DNA of 64,000 bases from Gammaproteobacteria bacterium. GTDB lineage: Bacteria > Pseudomonadota > Gammaproteobacteria > Burkholderiales > Rhodocyclaceae. Location of the stretch: NCBI GenBank assembly GCA_018825305.1, contig JAHJEO010000011.1, positions 1 to 64,000 on the forward strand, read 5' to 3'. Position numbers and translations under genes: made by a program. Positions 61,539 to 64,000 of this stretch are shown in pieces. Position 1 is the first letter of the stretch. Each line of letters begins with the position of its first letter. The notes under the pieces were generated by a model. It had not been told where the DNA came from, did not search any database, and was given only the letters and a program-made list of their open reading frames with translations.

Positions 61539-62793
61539 AGCGCAGCGCCTCCGCCGGATTGACCCGCGAGGCGCGCCAGCTCGGATAGAGCGTCGCCAGC
61601 AGCGTCAGCGTGAATGAAACGCTGGCGATCACGCCGACGTCGTTCCAGTGCAGGTCGGACGGCAGGTCGGAGATGTAATAGACGTCCTTGGCCAGGAACT
61701 GCATGCCGATCAGCCGTTCCAGCGCCGGCACCACTACGTCGACGTTGAGCGCCAGCGCCACGCCGCCGGCTACCCCGGCCGTCAGGCCGATCACGCCGAT
61801 CAGCGTGCCCTGGACGATGAAAATCGCCATGATGCTTTTCGGACTGGCGCCCAGCGTGCGCAGGATGGCGATGTCGGGCTGCTTGTCCTGGATCATCATC
61901 ACCAGCGTCGACACGATGTTGAAGGCGGCCACCGCGACGATCAGCAGCAGGATAAGGAACATCATGTTCTTCTCGATCTGCACCGCGCGGAAAAAGTTGG
62001 CGTGGTTACGCGTCCAGTCGGAGACGTAGGCATCGGTATCGATGTAGCGCAGCAGTTCGTGCGCGATGCGCGGCGCGGCGAAGAGGTCGTCGACCTTGAG
62101 GCGCACGCCGGAGACGCTGTCCCCCATGCGATAGAGCCTCTGGGCATCGGCCATGTGGATCAGCGCCAGGCCCGAGTCGTATTCGTACATGCCGGCCTCG
62201 AAGATGCCGACGACGGTGAACTGTTTCATTCGCGGCAGCACCGCGGCCGGCGTCACCAAGCCTTGCGGTGCGATCAGCGCCACCTTGTCGCCGGCATAGA
62301 CCTGCAGGGCGCGCGCCAGTTCGGCGCCGAGGATGATGCCGAAACCGCCTTCTTTCAGGTCATCGAGCCGGCCCGCCTTCATATGACGCGCGAAGTCGGC
62401 CACCTTGTCCTCGGCATCGGGCAGCACGCCGCGGATGATGCTGCCGCGCACCTGGCCGTCGAAGGACAGCATGGACTGGGCCTGAACGTAGGGCGCGGCC
62501 GCCTCGACGCGCGGATGGCGCTGCGCCGCCTGCAGGGCCGCCGGCCAGTTCGCCAGTTCGCCATTGGTCGCCGAAATCTGCACGTGGGAAGCGACACCGA
62601 GGATGCGCGTGCGCAGTTCCTTCTGGAAGCCGTTCATCACCGACAGCACCACGATCAGCGCCGCCACGCCGAGCGCGATGCCCAGCATCGAGATCAGCGA
62701 AATGAAGGAAATGAAGTGATTGCGGCCCGTCAGGCGTTTCTTGGCGCGGGTATAGCGCAGGCCGATGAAGAGCTCGTAGGAGAAGGGAAACAT
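61531..62793 (-). CDS. lolC: Lipoprotein-releasing permease LolC/LolE
   Basis: A 420-residue MacB-FtsX-type permease from ATG 62793 ([40 protein letters not shown]). One N-terminal and three C-terminal helices flank a periplasmic domain (about 50-270). A single LolC/E-type gene with lolD suggests a LolF-like homodimer, common in betaproteobacteria. Confidence 0.93.
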   Translation of the reverse strand: MFPFSYELFIGLRYTRAKKRLTGRNHFISFISLISMLGIALGVAALIVVLSVMNGFQKELRTRILGVASHVQISATNGELANWPAALQAAQRHPRVEAAAPYVQAQSMLSFDGQVRGSIIRGVLPDAEDKVADFARHMKAGRLDDLKEGGFGIILGAELARALQVYAGDKVALIAPQGLVTPAAVLPRMKQFTVVGIFEAGMYEYDSGLALIHMADAQRLYRMGDSVSGVRLKVDDLFAAPRIAHELLRYIDTDAYVSDWTRNHANFFRAVQIEKNMMFLILLLIVAVAAFNIVSTLVMMIQDKQPDIAILRTLGASPKSIMAIFIVQGTLIGVIGLTAGVAGGVALALNVDVVVPALERLIGMQFLAKDVYYISDLPSDLHWNDVGVIASVSFTLTLLATLYPSWRASRVNPAEALRYE

Positions 62794-62820
62794 GGTCGGG
62801 GCGCATGTTAACATGGCCGC

Positions 62821-63834
62821 ATGCAAGTCCATCTGGCGCTGCCCGGCCTGCTCTGGCCGGAAAGAGCGCTGCCCGACGTGGTGTTCGACCTTGATCTGCC
62901 GGCGCTGTCCTGGCTGCTGGGTCGCGCCCGCCGCCGCCAGTCGGCTCCCCTGCCCTTCGAAACCTGGCTCGCCCGCCGCTTCGGCCTTGAGTCGGACCAG
63001 CCGCCCGCCGCCGCCCTGCGCCGGCTTGGCGAGCCGGGAAGCAATGGCGAGCCGGGAAGCGGCGACTGGATCTGCGCCGACCCGGTGCATCTCGCCTTCG
63101 AGCATGGCCACCCGCTGCTGGCCGACCCGGCCGCGCTCGACCTTCAGGCCGACGAAATCGCCGAAATCGCCGTGGCGCTAGCGCCGACTTTTTCAACCGT
63201 CGGAAAATTCTCACTGCAGGCGTCGGGGCATGGCTACGTCGCACTGGCGGCGCCGGCCGCCATTCTCGCCGCGCCGCTATCCACGGCCGTCGGTCGCGGC
63301 GCAGCCATGCTGCTGCCGCGCGGCGACGACGCCGCCCGCTGGGTCAGGCTCGCCAACGAAGCGCAGATCGCGCTGCACGCGCTGGAACTCAACCAACGCC
63401 GCGAGGCGGCAGGCCGCCCCACGATCAACACGCTCTGGTTCTGGGGCAGCGGCCGTCTGCCCGACGCCCTGACGACGCCCTATCAAAAAGTCGGCGGTGG
63501 CGGCACGCTGGCACGCGGCCTCGCCCGCCATGCCGGCCTGCCGTGGCAAGCGGCCGGGGACAGCATGACTGGCAACAGCGACACGCTGCTGATCGACGAC
63601 CGCCTGCTGGCGCCGGCCCGACAACTCGACGCCGGCGCCTGGCGCCATGCCATGCTGGCGCTCGACCGCGAAGTCCTCGCACCGCTCGCTGCCGACTTGC
63701 GCCGCGGCCGCCTGGGCCAACTGACAATCAGCGCCCCCGGCGACGAAACCACGCTCGACCTTGAACTCGGGCGCAGCGACACGCTGCGCTTCTGGCGGCG
63801 GCCGCGTTCGCTGGCGGATGCGTTGGCCCCATGA
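62821..63834 (+). CDS. RpfE-like regulatory/phosphoglycerate-mutase-related protein
   Basis: A 337-residue soluble protein (MQVHLALPGLLWPERALPDV, SGDWICADPVHLAFEHGHPL, TINTLWFWGSGRLPDAL). It matches the pattern of proteins annotated as cofactor-independent phosphoglycerate-mutase-like or Xanthomonas RpfE-like. No catalytic serine of iPGM is evident. Stop at 63834, 4 bp before recJ. Two copies of the dispersed motif lie in it (63172, 63485). Confidence 0.7.
   Translation: MQVHLALPGLLWPERALPDVVFDLDLPALSWLLGRARRRQSAPLPFETWLARRFGLESDQPPAAALRRLGEPGSNGEPGSGDWICADPVHLAFEHGHPLLADPAALDLQADEIAEIAVALAPTFSTVGKFSLQASGHGYVALAAPAAILAAPLSTAVGRGAAMLLPRGDDAARWVRLANEAQIALHALELNQRREAAGRPTINTLWFWGSGRLPDALTTPYQKVGGGGTLARGLARHAGLPWQAAGDSMTGNSDTLLIDDRLLAPARQLDAGAWRHAMLALDREVLAPLAADLRRGRLGQLTISAPGDETTLDLELGRSDTLRFWRRPRSLADALAP
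63172..63193 (-). repeat. Dispersed 22-bp motif, copy 12
   Basis: Minus-strand copy with two mismatches (CTAGCGCC); in the RpfE-like gene, encoding LAPTF. Confidence 0.65.
63485..63506 (+). repeat. Dispersed 22-bp motif, copy 13
   Basis: Perfect match with G and C at variable positions; in the RpfE-like gene, giving KVGGGGT. Confidence 0.8.
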
Positions 63835-63838
63835 CGCG

Positions 63839-64000
63839 ATGACCCGCATCGCCACCCGCCCCGTGCCTACCCGGGCCCGCATGATGCTCGAGCAGGCCGG
63901 CATCCATCCGCTGCTGGCGCGGCTCTACGCCGCCCGCGGCATCAGCGACGCCGCCGAACTCGACACGCGCATGTCTGCCCTGCTGCCGCCGGACCGCCTA
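63839..64000 (+). CDS. recJ: Single-strand DNA exonuclease RecJ (partial)
   Basis: The first 54 codons (MTRIATRPVPTRARMMLEQA, GIHPLLARLYAARGISDAAEL, MSALLPPDRL) match the RecJ N-terminus. The gene is cut by the window end. RecJ degrades 5' single strands in mismatch and gap repair. Confidence 0.85.
   Translation, partial: MTRIATRPVPTRARMMLEQAGIHPLLARLYAARGISDAAELDTRMSALLPPDRL

Overview
The window is chromosomal DNA of a high-GC betaproteobacterium, most likely Rhodocyclales (Azonexus/Dechloromonas/Accumulibacter relatives). The placement rests on the rpsF-priB-rpsR-rplI-dnaB block, a petABC-sspA-sspB block, dnaX-ybaB-recR, and overall protein character. No 16S gene is present, so it is an inference.

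Positions 1-7094 are an integrated mobile element. Its right end is a 3' fragment of a tRNA-Ser(GGA) gene (7031-7094), next to a tyrosine recombinase on the minus strand. The element carries plasmid-type genes (HTH protein, replication-initiator-like protein, ParA, ribbon-helix-helix partner), a TacA-TacT toxin-antitoxin pair and a wrecked Avs/Cap4-type antiviral STAND gene cut off by an IS3-family element at the left edge. A second small accessory patch (7095-8830: Fic protein and an AlpA-like HTH) follows and ends at an 11-bp repeat of the tRNA 3' end and its flank.

Positions 8925-16708 are mostly housekeeping: an enoyl-CoA hydratase, and a minus-strand amino acid operon alaA-hom-(membrane protein)-thrC-methyltransferase. 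Positions 16839-30670 are a long, translationally coupled plus-strand operon for 4-amino-4-deoxy-L-arabinose (Ara4N) modification of lipid A. It has arnT, an SMR half-transporter, arnB, arnC, arnD and arnA split into separate formyltransferase and dehydrogenase genes. Less usual members are a metallo-beta-lactamase-fold protein, a second ArnT-like transferase, a sialidase-like protein, a membrane protein and a B12-binding radical SAM protein. Small hypothetical genes follow, then a lone integron-type gene cassette with a well-formed attC site (32566-33408). Envelope genes resume after it (GT2, flippase-like protein), then bcp, phoH and galE.

The rest is core genome: replication and ribosome genes (38764-41825), tRNA-Arg(CCT), a CoA-transferase, a tandem-repeat coiled-coil protein coupled to a GAF-GAF-PAS adenylate cyclase, sspAB, cytochrome bc1, a CaiB-type CoA-transferase, recR/ybaB/dnaX, SRP RNA, comEC, lolCD and the start of recJ.

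The most striking non-gene signal is a roughly 22-bp degenerate motif found about 13 times on both strands, inside and between genes. One copy is an inverted pair forming a hairpin between sspA and sspB. This is how DNA-uptake sequences behave in other bacteria. A separate GC-rich intergenic repeat ends at or close to the start codon of three genes.
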